From: Planctomycetota bacterium
Lineage (GTDB): Bacteria; Planctomycetota; UBA1135; GCA-002686595
Direction of reading: 5' to 3'
NCBI GenBank assembly: GCA_023150475.1
Contig: JAKLKU010000007.1
Span: forward strand, 246,110 to 310,109
DNA: 64,000 bases
The translations under genes were made by a program, and so were the position numbers. The notes beneath the pieces were generated by a model. It had not been told where the DNA came from, did not search any database, and was given only the letters and a program-made list of their open reading frames with translations. Below are positions 9,325 to 18,895 of the stretch, one piece after another; the first letter of the stretch is position 1, and every line of letters begins with the position of its first letter.

Positions 9325-10488
9325 TCAGTGCTCCGCGCGCAGCGCTTCGATCGGTTTCATGCGGCTTGCCCGCCAGGCCGGCACGATGCCGGCGGCGAGG
9401 CCGAGCAGGACGATCAACACCGCCGCGAAGATCAGCGTCTCGTCCGCGACGATGAACACGGGGAACATCGCGGCGATCGCCGCCGCGATGCCGGGTTTCA
9501 GCGCGAGCGTCAGTCCGATGCCGGCCGCTCCGCCGATCACGCAGAGCAAGAGCGATTGCGTGACGAGCACGCGGAACGCCGTGACGTCGTCGAAGCCGAG
9601 CGCCTTGTAGATGCCGATGTCCCGCACCTGTTCACGTCCGGCCATCAACATCGTGTTGACGCAGCCGAGCAAGAGCGCGACGAACACCGCGGTGCCGATC
9701 CAGCCGAGCAGCATCGGGATGTCGCCCATCATCGAGATGAACATGCGCTGGAACTCCGACTCCGGCGCACACCGCACCGACATCGGGCCGTTCTCGAACA
9801 TCGCGGTCACTTCGCCCATGATCCGTTCGACGTTCGCGCCGGGCTCGCAGCGGAAGACGAAGACTCCGACGCCGGGATCCTGGCCCGAAGTACGCAGAGT
9901 CTCCTCGAAGAACTTCCACTGGAACATCATCGTGCGTTCGTCGAAGTTCGCCGCCGACGACGTGTAGACGCCGCAGACTTCGAATTCCCACGCGCCGCCG
10001 TCGGGATGGGGGAAGAGCGCGCCGACCAACGGGATCTTGTCGCCGACCTTCCAAGCGAAGTTCGGGTCGTCCGCGAGCTTGCGGCCGATGATGCACCCGT
10101 TGCGCGTCGACAGGAAACGCTGCTTCGCTTCCTCGTCGAGCTGGCACTCCGGATACATGTCGAACAAGTGCTCGGGGTCGACCGCGAACTGCGCGAAGAA
10201 GTTCCTCGGGTTCTGGTAGTAGCCGCCGAACCACTGCCACTTGCCGATCACGTCGACGCCGTCGACTTGCTCGATGCGCTGCTGGTACGAGACCGGCATG
10301 TCGACGAACAAGCTGATCGAACTCATCACGATCAACCGCGTCGCGCTCGCCGCTTCGATGCCGGCGTCGAGCGTCGTGACGATCGAACGGAGGAGGCAGA
10401 GCAGCAGGATCGCGATGCAGACCGACGCGCTCGTGAGGATCGAGCGGATCGGGTGGGCGATCAGATTGCGCCAGGCGAGTTTGAGCAT
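9325..10488 (-). CDS. ABC transporter permease (FtsX/MacB type)
   Basis: LKLAWRNLIAHPIRSILT... and C-terminal PAWRASRMKPIEALR. Confidence 0.9.
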   Translation of the reverse strand: MLKLAWRNLIAHPIRSILTSASVCIAILLLCLLRSIVTTLDAGIEAASATRLIVMSSISLFVDMPVSYQQRIEQVDGVDVIGKWQWFGGYYQNPRNFFAQFAVDPEHLFDMYPECQLDEEAKQRFLSTRNGCIIGRKLADDPNFAWKVGDKIPLVGALFPHPDGGAWEFEVCGVYTSSAANFDERTMMFQWKFFEETLRTSGQDPGVGVFVFRCEPGANVERIMGEVTAMFENGPMSVRCAPESEFQRMFISMMGDIPMLLGWIGTAVFVALLLGCVNTMLMAGREQVRDIGIYKALGFDDVTAFRVLVTQSLLLCVIGGAAGIGLTLALKPGIAAAIAAMFPVFIVADETLIFAAVLIVLLGLAAGIVPAWRASRMKPIEALRAEH

Positions 10489-10495
10489 CGCCGCC

Positions 10496-11203
10496 TCACT
10501 TCGCCGCCGCGGGCGCGTTGTGTTCGATGCGGCCGAGTTCGCCCTTCTCGAGGTGGACGATCGATTGCGCGCGATCCGCCGCGTGCGGGTCGTGCGTGAC
10601 CATCAGGATCGTCTTCTTGAACTCCTGGTTGAGACGCACGAGCAGGTCGAGCACCTGCTCCGCCGACTTGCGGTCGAGGTCGCCGGTCGGTTCGTCCGCG
10701 AGCAGCACCTTCGGATCGGTGGCGAGCGCGCGCGCGATCGCGACACGCTGCTCCTGACCGCCCGAGAGCTGCTTCGGGCGGTGGTTCATGCGGTCCTTCA
10801 GCCCGACGAGCTCGAGCGCGTACTCGGCGTGTTTCTTGCGCTCCGCGCGCGAAAGGCCGGTCAACGAGAGCGGGAGCTCGACGTTCTCGCGCGCGCTCAG
10901 CACCGGGATCAAGTTGAAGCCCTGGAACACGAAGCCGACGTTGTCCGCGCGCCAACGCGCGAGCTCGGCGCCGTCGAGGTCCGAGAGATTGGCGCCTGCG
11001 ACGAACAGATCGCCGCTGTCGGGGTGATCGAGTCCTCCGACGAGGTTCAGCAGCGTCGTCTTGCCCGAACCCGAAGGCCCCATCAGCGCGTAGAAGCGCC
11101 CTTCGTCCATCTCGAGGTTCAGACCGTTCAAGACCTTCAGCGTCTCGCCGCCGCGCGAGTAGCTCTTGGTCACGTTCTTCACGCGGATCATCGCGTTCGT
11201 CAT
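10496..11203 (-). CDS. ABC transporter ATP-binding protein (LolD/MacB type)
   Basis: Walker [13 protein letters not shown], signature LSGGQEQRVAIARAL, Walker B VLLADEPTGDLD. Confidence 0.96.
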   Translation of the reverse strand: MTNAMIRVKNVTKSYSRGGETLKVLNGLNLEMDEGRFYALMGPSGSGKTTLLNLVGGLDHPDSGDLFVAGANLSDLDGAELARWRADNVGFVFQGFNLIPVLSARENVELPLSLTGLSRAERKKHAEYALELVGLKDRMNHRPKQLSGGQEQRVAIARALATDPKVLLADEPTGDLDRKSAEQVLDLLVRLNQEFKKTILMVTHDPHAADRAQSIVHLEKGELGRIEHNAPAAAK

Positions 11204-11279
11204 CGGTCACGCTCTCGTTGGGTTGACGTCGATTCGAGGGAGATACGTCCGTGTCGAGGCCCGCACGCGTCGCGTGACG

Positions 11280-12701
11280 TCACTGGCCTTCGACGAGGAC
11301 GCGCTGGCCATCCGCCAAGGTGTTCTTCGGTGCCGCGACGACGCGGTCCCCGTCGTTCAATCCGGTTTTCACGAGCACACGACCCGCGCGCTCGTCGCCG
11401 AGTTCGACCGCCGCGAAGCGCAACACGTCGCGTTCGAGCACGAACACCCCGCGTCGGCCGTCGATCGTGATCACGCTGTCCGCGGGGATGAGGATCGACT
11501 CGGGCGCGGGAGCGGTGTCGCTCTGCGGCGTCGCCTTGGGCGAGAAGACGACGCGCACGCCCATCTCGGGCCGCAGACGTTCGTCGGGCGCGACGAAGCC
11601 GATGCGGACTTCGACGGTCGCCTTCTGGCGGTTCGCCGTCGGCCAGATGCGTTGCACGACGCCTTCGTAGCGGTGGTCGGGATAGGCGTCGAGGTAGATC
11701 GCGGCGCTCGCGCCGACGACCGCGGATGAGAGGTTGGTCTCCGCGAGCTCGACTTGCGCTTCGAGCGACGCCCAATCGACCATCGTCGCCACCGATCCGC
11801 GTGAGTTGCCGCCTTGGGAGTTCGGACTGACGACTTCGCCGACTTCGGCGTCCTTCAGCACGACGATGCCGTCGAACGGCGCGCGCACCGCGGTCTTGTC
11901 GAACGTCGCTTTCGCTTGGTCGCGTTCGGCGGCGATCACCGGCAGACGAGCTTCGGCTTCGCGCACCGCGGCTTCCGACGCCGTGACCGCGGCTTCGCCT
12001 TGGAGCGAAGCGGCTTGGTTCGCGGCGAGCCCGGAACGAGCGGCGGCGACGGTCGCGTTCGCGCGCTCGAGCTCAGCGTTCGCGTCGTCGAGCTGTTGCA
12101 CGGTCCAGACCTTGTCGGCGACGAGCTTCGCGGCGCGCTCCGCCTTCACTTTCGCGAGCTTCTCGCCCGCGAGCGCTTCGGCGAGCAGCGCTTCCGCCTG
12201 CGCGACGTTCGCGGAGAGCCGCGCGAGGTCGGCGCGTTGGGCTTCGAGTCGCGTGCGCGCGCCGTCGACCAGGGCCTGCTGCGCGAGGAGGTCCGCTTCC
12301 GCGCGCCGCAACGCGGCCGCGTACTCGTCGGAGTAGAGCCGCGCGATCACTTGGCCTTCCTTCACGACCGAACCTTCGGCGACGTTCATCTCGACGATGC
12401 GGCCGGGCGTGTCGGCGGAGAGCGCTGCGCGGCGAGCGGCGACGATGTAACCGTTCGCGGCGGTGCCGGACACCGCGCTCGCGGCGAGCGGCGACGTCTT
12501 CTGCACGACGAACGAGCGCACGGACTCGAGCCGGAGGCGGTCGACGCGGCGCAGCAGCGGCTCGCGGAAGAGCCACACCAGCACGGCGACGACGACCACG
12601 AACAGCGTCCAGCCGATCGGGAAACGCGTCTTGCGGCCGCGCGGGGCCGAGCCGGAACGATCGATCTTCAGTCGGTGGAGGTCGGCGGCCTGTTCGCTCA
12701 T
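11280..12701 (-). CDS. HlyD/RND-type efflux periplasmic adaptor
   Basis: Single TM then lipoyl/coiled-coil/beta-barrel pattern (GRIVEMNVAEGSVVKEGQVIARL...TAVRAPFDGIVVLKDAEVGEVV); in operon with ABC genes. Confidence 0.9.
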   Translation of the reverse strand: MSEQAADLHRLKIDRSGSAPRGRKTRFPIGWTLFVVVVAVLVWLFREPLLRRVDRLRLESVRSFVVQKTSPLAASAVSGTAANGYIVAARRAALSADTPGRIVEMNVAEGSVVKEGQVIARLYSDEYAAALRRAEADLLAQQALVDGARTRLEAQRADLARLSANVAQAEALLAEALAGEKLAKVKAERAAKLVADKVWTVQQLDDANAELERANATVAAARSGLAANQAASLQGEAAVTASEAAVREAEARLPVIAAERDQAKATFDKTAVRAPFDGIVVLKDAEVGEVVSPNSQGGNSRGSVATMVDWASLEAQVELAETNLSSAVVGASAAIYLDAYPDHRYEGVVQRIWPTANRQKATVEVRIGFVAPDERLRPEMGVRVVFSPKATPQSDTAPAPESILIPADSVITIDGRRGVFVLERDVLRFAAVELGDERAGRVLVKTGLNDGDRVVAAPKNTLADGQRVLVEGQ

Positions 12702-13014
12702 GCGCGTGCTCTGCGCGCGCGGCACACCGACCGGCGGAACGCGGTGGGGGGAGGCGGGGGCCGCGCGAAGAGCGCGCTAGGGTAGCGGCGTCCCGCGGCG
12801 CTCGAAAGCGTAAGGGTCCGCCCTCGCCGCCACGGACGCATCGCACCGGCATTCCTGTCGAGCGAAGTTCGCCGGTGCACGCGCGCCGTCGTGCGCTCGC
12901 CAACCGGAGCGTCACGACCGGCGCGCGGCGCAGCGGCCGGACGTCGGACGTGGGCGCGCGCCGCCGAGTTCGGCGACAGGCGCGCCGAGTTTGCGGCCGG
13001 CGCGCCGGTTCACG

Positions 13015-14544
13015 TCACGGCAGACGCCGCTCGAGGAGCCAGTTCACGGCGAGGTCGACGCTTTCTTCCGGCAGGCGCCACCAGCCCGGTCCGTCGACGC
13101 GTTGGAGCGCGACGGCGTTCGACGACTTGCGCAGCGTCGCGGAGGCACGTTCGAGTTGCTCGGGCGAATCGACTTCGTCGGCCGAGCCGGCGACGATCAG
13201 AGTCGGCGTGTGGCGGCCCGGCGTGAACTTGACGTCGGCCGAGCCGAGCGTCGCGAACGCAGCGATGCGTTCGCCGCGTTGGGCGAGGAGCGCGCCGAGC
13301 TGGCTCGCGCCGGCGCCGTGCCCGAGGAAGTAGACGCGCTTCCCGTCGATCGGGAAGTCGTCGGCGAGCTCGTTGTAGAGCGCGTCGAAACGTCGTTCGT
13401 TGAGCGCATCCGCCGAGATGCCGATCGACGCGACCACGAAGCCCTTCTCTTCGGCCAGCGCGCGCAGCCGCGGCGCGGAGAGGTCGAGCAGCGTGCACTC
13501 GTCCGAACCGAACGTGCCCATCGCGAACACGACGGGCAATGGCTCGCCCTTCTTGACGGCGCTCGGCGCGAAGACACGGGCCGCGAGCGGCTGACCGCCG
13601 ACCTTCGCGGGGACCAGGCGCCAGAGGTCGCCCGGCCGCAGCTTGTACGGATCGATGCCGTTCGCGAGCGCGGCCATCTCGCGCTCCAACTCGGCCTCGT
13701 GCGCGACGGGATCGAGCGTGAAGCGCGCGGCCGAATCGGGATCCGGACGATCGGTGAGCAACGCGTTGCGCGCGTTGAGCGTCGTCAGCGCGCTCGAGAG
13801 CGACGTGTTCGTGCGGGCGGCGACCTGCTCCGCGAGTTTCGCGAGTTTCGCGGCGTTCTCCTCGCGCACACGATCGAGCGATTGGGGCACGATCCAGGCG
13901 ACGCCTGCGGGCGCCGGTGCCGCGCCGTCGGCGCGCGCGACGAGTTCGAGCGTCCACACGCCGGCGAGCGTCGGTTTGCCCGGCTCGTCCTTCGCCGCGG
14001 CGGGGAACTCGACTTCCGCGCGCACCGCGAGCTTCTCGGCGGGATCGACCCGGAACGACGAGCTTTCGAGTTGCACGCCCGACGGCGACGTCGCGCGCAC
14101 GACGAGCTCGAGCGACTGCGGGCCTTCCCAACCGACCGGGAACGACGACTCGACGACGAGCTTCTGCGCCGCGCCGCCTTGGACGACGACGACCGGGTTC
14201 GGAGTCACTTTCAACGAACGTGCGACCGTCTCCGCCGCGGGCTCGGGGGTCGCGCGCAGCGACCGCGTCAACTCGGCGAGCTTCGCGAGGTCCGCGGGAC
14301 CGCGCCCGAGCCACCAACGGCGCAGCGCCGCGTCGAGCGTCCGTTGCAGCGTGGCGTGCTTCGCGCCGTCCGCGTTCGGAGTCTGCGTCGCGAGCGCCGC
14401 GTCGAGCGACTTCACCGCCCGCCAGACCTCGAAGCGCGTCTCCGCGGGCTTCGGCGGCTCCTTGCGAGGCGCGACCGGACGATCCTGCGCGGCGAGCGCC
14501 AACGGAGCGAAGCAAGCAAGCGTGAACCAAGCGACCAACTTCAC
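13015..14544 (-). CDS. Secreted alpha/beta-hydrolase (dienelactone hydrolase/esterase-like)
   Basis: GTG start with signal-like MKLVAWFTLACFAPLALAAQ; nucleophile-elbow-like FLGHGAGAS and late GSADEVD..EQ; start overlaps the photolyase stop (GTGA). Confidence 0.7.
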   Translation of the reverse strand: MKLVAWFTLACFAPLALAAQDRPVAPRKEPPKPAETRFEVWRAVKSLDAALATQTPNADGAKHATLQRTLDAALRRWWLGRGPADLAKLAELTRSLRATPEPAAETVARSLKVTPNPVVVVQGGAAQKLVVESSFPVGWEGPQSLELVVRATSPSGVQLESSSFRVDPAEKLAVRAEVEFPAAAKDEPGKPTLAGVWTLELVARADGAAPAPAGVAWIVPQSLDRVREENAAKLAKLAEQVAARTNTSLSSALTTLNARNALLTDRPDPDSAARFTLDPVAHEAELEREMAALANGIDPYKLRPGDLWRLVPAKVGGQPLAARVFAPSAVKKGEPLPVVFAMGTFGSDECTLLDLSAPRLRALAEEKGFVVASIGISADALNERRFDALYNELADDFPIDGKRVYFLGHGAGASQLGALLAQRGERIAAFATLGSADVKFTPGRHTPTLIVAGSADEVDSPEQLERASATLRKSSNAVALQRVDGPGWWRLPEESVDLAVNWLLERRLP

Positions 14545-16055
14545 AGGAGCCTCCCTTGCACGGCCCGCACGCGGCGGGGTTCGAACTTCTCGACGTACTC
14601 TTCGACGCGCAGTTTGCGTCGCGTGTTCTCGCTCGACATGTAGCGGATGCAACCGAAGATCGGCCTCACCGGCGCCCACGGTCGATCGAAACGACCGAAG
14701 CACCACGCGATACCGGAATACGAATTCGGATCGCGTCCGTCGAGGGCCCAGCGGTTGTTCAGGTGGACGAGCCTCTCGAACGCTTCTTCCGGCGAAGGCG
14801 ACCACTCGAGCACTTTCTTGCCCCACAGCATGCGCAAGTAGTTGTGCATGCGGCCGGTCGCGAGCAGCTCGCCTTGCGCCGCGTTCCACAGACGGTCGTG
14901 GGTCTCGCCTCGCTCGAGCTCGTCACGCGAGTAGACGTGCTCGCGCCGATCGCGCGCGTGTTCGGCGAGCGAGCGGCGCGCCCACTCCGGCAGCGTCGCG
15001 TAGTCGTCGTAGCGCGGCTCGTGGCGGCAGAAGACGTGGCCGAGCTCGCGCCACGTCACCAACTCGTCGAGGAAGGCCTCGACGTGCGCGGGCAGGTTCC
15101 ACCAACCTTCCTTCTTGCCGCTCGCGCTCTTCGCGACTTGCTCCGGCGTGAACTCTTGTCTCGTCGCGATTGCGCGGTACACGTCGTGCGCGCCGAGGTG
15201 GCCCCAATGCAGCCATGGAGAAAGTCCGCTCGCCGCGCTCGCGGCGACGTCGTTGCGTTTCTCCGCGTAGTCGACGAGCCTGCGTTCGAGGAACGCCTTC
15301 AGAGCGCGTTCGGCCACTGGCGTGCCGCCTTCGAGGTCGACGACGCCGACCGTGTGGTCGATCGGGAGCTTCGCGAGCTCGCGAGGCTCGCCCGCGAGCA
15401 ACGCATCGTTCGCGGGCGTCCAACGCTTCGTGATCTCGCTCGGGAGCTTCGTGAGCGGTTTCAATGCGACTCGCGCGAGCGGATCCGCCTTCGGCAGCGC
15501 GGCGAGATGCGGCGCGAGCGTCTTCTGCAGGTGCCTGCGGAACGCGTAAGCCGTGGGGAACGTCGCGTTCGTCGCCGCGAGCGGCAGGAGCCCGTTCGAG
15601 TCGACCGCTTCGAGCGCGACGTCGAGCCGCTCGGCCGCGCGGGCGACCATCCGCGGCAGGAAGAAGCACGGGTAGTCGTCGGTGACCACCGCCGCCGCGC
15701 GTTTCGCGAGCGCCAAGAGCAGCCCCTTGCCCTCGCCGCGCTCGCGCTCGACGAACGGCAGGTACGCGACCGAGTGCTTGGCGAACGCGTCGCGGTTCGC
15801 GCGCATGCCTTGCAGCACGAAGGCGTGGTGTCTAGCGCTCGCCCACTGATAGTCGCAACGCAGCGCTTCGAGCACGACGAGCGGCTTTTCGAGCTCGCGT
15901 GCGAGTTCGACCGCGCGCTCGAGCCCGAAGTTCGAGCGCGCACGCCGCGCCGCGACCATCCAATAGAGGACGAAGTCGCGCTCGGGGCGGAGCGGTGCGT
16001 CGTTCTTCGGGAGGCGCCTCGCCGCGGGGACGCGCGAGGTCGGTTGGACGGACAT
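14541..16055 (-). CDS. Class II CPD photolyase (deoxyribodipyrimidine photo-lyase)
   Basis: SPWLHWGHLGAHDVYRAI, GWWNLPAHVEAFLDELVTWRELGHVFC, MHNYLRMLWGKKVLEWSPSPEEAFERLVHLNNRWALDGRDPNSYSGIAWCFGRFDRPW..RPIFGCIRYM are class II photolyase motifs. Confidence 0.95.
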   Translation of the reverse strand: MSVQPTSRVPAARRLPKNDAPLRPERDFVLYWMVAARRARSNFGLERAVELARELEKPLVVLEALRCDYQWASARHHAFVLQGMRANRDAFAKHSVAYLPFVERERGEGKGLLLALAKRAAAVVTDDYPCFFLPRMVARAAERLDVALEAVDSNGLLPLAATNATFPTAYAFRRHLQKTLAPHLAALPKADPLARVALKPLTKLPSEITKRWTPANDALLAGEPRELAKLPIDHTVGVVDLEGGTPVAERALKAFLERRLVDYAEKRNDVAASAASGLSPWLHWGHLGAHDVYRAIATRQEFTPEQVAKSASGKKEGWWNLPAHVEAFLDELVTWRELGHVFCRHEPRYDDYATLPEWARRSLAEHARDRREHVYSRDELERGETHDRLWNAAQGELLATGRMHNYLRMLWGKKVLEWSPSPEEAFERLVHLNNRWALDGRDPNSYSGIAWCFGRFDRPWAPVRPIFGCIRYMSSENTRRKLRVEEYVEKFEPRRVRAVQGRLL

Positions 16056-16099
16056 GCGTGGGGGAGCCGGGCGCCTTCGCGCGCAAAGGGGTGCAGATG

Positions 16100-16807
16100 C
16101 TAGCCCCTGCTACGGCCCGCCGCCCTCGAAAGTGAGCGCGCGCGCGCCAAGACGCGGTCGAGCATCGCGGGCGTCAGGCGGCCGGTGCGCGTCACCTGCT
16201 GGCTCGGATGGTAGGAGCCCAACAAGACGGGCCATTCCGGGCCGGCGGCGAACTCCGCGGCGTGCCCGAAGCGCGGCCGCGGCCTGGAAAGAGTTGCGCC
16301 TCGTTCGGCGAGCACGGTGAGCACTTCGTTCCAGGCGAACGCGCCGAGCGCGAGGATGACGCGCGTCGAGCGGCAGAGCTCGAACTCGCGGACGAGGAAC
16401 GGCCGGCACGCGAGCGCCTCGTCCGGGCTCGGCCGATTGCCGGGCGGCGCGCAGCGGACCGCATTGGTGATCCGCGCGCCGACGAGCTCGAGGCCGTCCT
16501 TGCGGTGCAGCGACTCCGGCGCGCTCGCGAAACCGGCGCGGTGCAGCGCCGAGTAGAGGAACGGTCCCGCCCCGTCGCCCGTGAACGGCCGGCCGGTGCG
16601 ATTCGCACCGTGCGCGCCGGGCGCGAGGCCGACGATCAGGAGCTCGGGCGCGTGATCGCCGAAGCTCGGCACGGGTTTGCCCCAGTACTCGTGTTCGCGA
16701 AACGCGGCCTTCTTCTCGCGCGCGACTCGGCGGCACCAGGCGACGAGCCGCTCACAGCGCTCGCAGGCGATCACGTCGCGGTCGAGTGCTTGCAGTCCTC
16801 GCTTCAT
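16100..16807 (-). CDS. Type-5 uracil-DNA glycosylase (UDGb)
   Basis: CERC N-terminal cysteines; YWGKPVPSFGDHAPELLIVGLAPGAHGANRTGRPFTGDGAG; GSYHPSQQVTRTGRL. Confidence 0.92.
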   Translation of the reverse strand: MKRGLQALDRDVIACERCERLVAWCRRVAREKKAAFREHEYWGKPVPSFGDHAPELLIVGLAPGAHGANRTGRPFTGDGAGPFLYSALHRAGFASAPESLHRKDGLELVGARITNAVRCAPPGNRPSPDEALACRPFLVREFELCRSTRVILALGAFAWNEVLTVLAERGATLSRPRPRFGHAAEFAAGPEWPVLLGSYHPSQQVTRTGRLTPAMLDRVLARARSLSRAAGRSRG

Positions 16808-16874
16808 CGGCCGCGAGGATAGTCGTCCGACGTAGGTCTGCCTCTCGGCGTCCGGACGATTCGTGCGGTGCGCG

Positions 16875-18593
16875 TCAGCTCGTCGACGTGCGGAACTTGG
16901 TCCAGTCGATGCCGAGCTTGCGCATGCGCGAGCGGAGCGTGTGCGGGTTGATGCCGAGCAGGCTCGCGGCGCCGTAGGGGCCTTCGATGCGGCCGCGGGT
17001 CTTCGCGAGCGCGTTCTCGATGTGGCGGATCATCGCCGCGTCGAGCGACGCTTCGGCCGCGGCGTTCGCGGCTGCGTCGTGAGGATGAGCGCCCGTGCCG
17101 CCGTTCGTGGCGCCAGTCATCGAGGCGAACGCGCCGCTCGAACCCGCCGGCGCGCCTCGCACGGCGAAGGCACTCGCCGCTCCGCCAGCCTGCGTCTCGC
17201 CGACGTCGAGCGCGCCGAGCGGCGCAGCCGAAAGCGTCTCGACGTGCGCCGCGCGCGGCAGACTGCCGAGCGCCGCCGCGAGCGCGAGATGCCGTCCGTC
17301 GCCGAGGATCGCGGCGCGTTCGATCACGCTCGCGAGCTCGCGCACGTTGCCCGGCCACTCGTACTCGACCAGCACGCGCAGTTCTTCCGGCGTCGGCGTC
17401 AACGCGACGCCGTAGAGCCGCAGCCCCGCGCGGCTCGCGAAGTGCGCCGCGAGCGCCGGGATGTCCGCCGCGCGCTCGCGCAGCGGCGGCAAACGGATCG
17501 GGAAGACGTTGATGCGGTACCAGAGGTCCTGACGGAACGTGCCGTCGCCGACCAACGTCTCCATGTCGCGGTGCGTCGCGGCGACGAGCCGCACGTCGAC
17601 GTGCAGCGGCTCTTGGCCGCCGACGCGCTCGAACGACCCGTCTTGCAGCACGCGCAGGAGCCGGACTTGCGCCGCCGCGGGCAGTTCGCCGAGTTCGTCG
17701 AGGAAGAGCGTGCCACCGTCCGCGCGCTCGAACCAACCGCGGCGCGTGTTGACCGCGCCGGTGAAGCTGCCGCGCTCGTGGCCGAAGAGCTCCGAATCGA
17801 CGAGCTCCGGCGGGATCGCGCCGCAATTGACGCGCAGAAAAGGACCCTTCGCGCGCCGCGAACGCGAGTGGATGTTGCGCGCGACGACTTCCTTGCCCGA
17901 ACCGGTTTCGCCGAGGATCAGGACCGGCGCGTCGGTGCGCGCGACTTGTTCGACGCGCTCCATCACTTCGCGCAAGCCGGTCGATGCGCCGACGACCGAC
18001 TCGCTGATGTCCTCGCGCTGCAGGCGCGAGAGCAACGCGCGGTTGTCGGCTTCCGCCGCTTCGCGCAAGCGTGCGAGCTCGTGCGCGCGCACGTCGTTCG
18101 CGAGCGCGACCGACAGCGGTTCGCGCAACGCGTCGGCCCACGCGGCGGCGTTCACCAACGCGTCGCTCGCGCTTTCGAGCAGCAGCACGCCCGCGGGCTT
18201 GCCATCGTCGGCGAGCGGCGCGGCGAGCGGCGCGGCGAGCAGCGCGACTCGGCGGCCCGTCGGTTCGAGGATGCGCCGCAAGCCGTCGGTCTCGTTCGTC
18301 TTGAACGCGCGCACCGCGCCTTGACGGAACCACTCGCGCAGGCGGTCGAGATCGGGCGGCGCGAGCTCGGTGCGCGGCGCGCCGGATTCGTGCTCGCCGC
18401 CGGCGAAGTGCGCGGCCGCCGTTTCGATGCGCGCCGACGCCAGATCGATGCGGCGCACGCAGAGTCCGGAGAGCCCGAGCTCGCGTTCGAGGCGTGCGAA
18501 GAGCCGCGCCGCCGTCGGCGCGAGATCGGCGTGGCGGCCGACTTCTTTCCAGACGTCGAGCAGGAACGAGAGCGGCGCGTCGGTCGGGGGCAT
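16875..18593 (-). CDS. Sigma-54 interaction-domain transcriptional activator (GAF-AAA+-Fis HTH)
   Basis: Walker A LGETGSGKEVVARNIH; sigma54 contact loop GSFTGA; GGTLFLDELGELP; YEWPGNVRELASVIERA; C-terminal Fis-like HTH. Confidence 0.94.
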   Translation of the reverse strand: MPPTDAPLSFLLDVWKEVGRHADLAPTAARLFARLERELGLSGLCVRRIDLASARIETAAAHFAGGEHESGAPRTELAPPDLDRLREWFRQGAVRAFKTNETDGLRRILEPTGRRVALLAAPLAAPLADDGKPAGVLLLESASDALVNAAAWADALREPLSVALANDVRAHELARLREAAEADNRALLSRLQREDISESVVGASTGLREVMERVEQVARTDAPVLILGETGSGKEVVARNIHSRSRRAKGPFLRVNCGAIPPELVDSELFGHERGSFTGAVNTRRGWFERADGGTLFLDELGELPAAAQVRLLRVLQDGSFERVGGQEPLHVDVRLVAATHRDMETLVGDGTFRQDLWYRINVFPIRLPPLRERAADIPALAAHFASRAGLRLYGVALTPTPEELRVLVEYEWPGNVRELASVIERAAILGDGRHLALAAALGSLPRAAHVETLSAAPLGALDVGETQAGGAASAFAVRGAPAGSSGAFASMTGATNGGTGAHPHDAAANAAAEASLDAAMIRHIENALAKTRGRIEGPYGAASLLGINPHTLRSRMRKLGIDWTKFRTSTS

Positions 18594-18758
18594 GCGGGAG
18601 TCCGTCGGTGCGGTTGCGGCGGGGGACTCGCGGCCGCAAAGCACGAATCATGCCCGAACGCGCGACGCGGGCGTAGGGCTCCGGCCAGGGCCCGCGCGGG
18701 CTGCGCACCGTGGCGGAGCTCGTGGCCCGTCACGGCCGGGCCAGGAAACTTCGCGGGG

Positions 18759-18779
18759 CGCCCCGTGCGAACCGGGGCG
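18759..18779. promoter_or_regulatory. Perfect 7-bp dyad CGCCCCG-N7-CGGGGCG; candidate enhancer (UAS) for the neighbouring sigma-54 activator
   Basis: Direct reading; lies ~70 bp upstream of a -24/-12-like element, between the divergent EBP and sulfate genes. Confidence 0.4.
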
Positions 18780-18829
18780 GACGCGCGGGAAACGCGGTGG
18801 GGCGCGTGGGTGAGCGCCGGGACGCAGTC

Positions 18830-18843
18830 GGCATGTCCGTTGC
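18830..18843 (+). promoter_or_regulatory. Putative sigma-54 (-24/-12) promoter GGCATGTCCGTTGC
   Basis: GG-N10-GC spacing with GGCA...TTGC cores; ~50 bp upstream of the sulfate-binding protein ATG and divergent from a sigma-54 activator. Confidence 0.45.
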
Positions 18844-18895
18844 CTTCACGGCGCCGAACCGCACGAACCGCATTCCTTTCCAACCCACGCTCCAC

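Noticed and set aside
7222-10599. 1125-aa plus-strand ORF and other very long antisense ORFs (e.g. 22940..25498 +, 2303..4795 -, 5120..6766 -, 12991..14643 +)
   Set aside because: Arg/Asp/His/Glu-rich low-complexity translations antisense to well-conserved genes; expected from extreme GC3 bias
8122-12701. ABC/HlyD exporter operon as novel system
   Set aside because: Standard MacAB-like arrangement (adaptor, ATPase, two FtsX-type permeases)
12730-13014. Repeated GCGCGCCGAGTT/GCGCGCCGGTT strings
   Set aside because: Imperfect and short; consistent with local GC-rich low complexity in an intergenic region
18200-18245. GAGCGGCGCGGC repeats inside the sigma-54 activator
   Set aside because: Short imperfect Ala/Pro-rich coding repeat, not a distinct element
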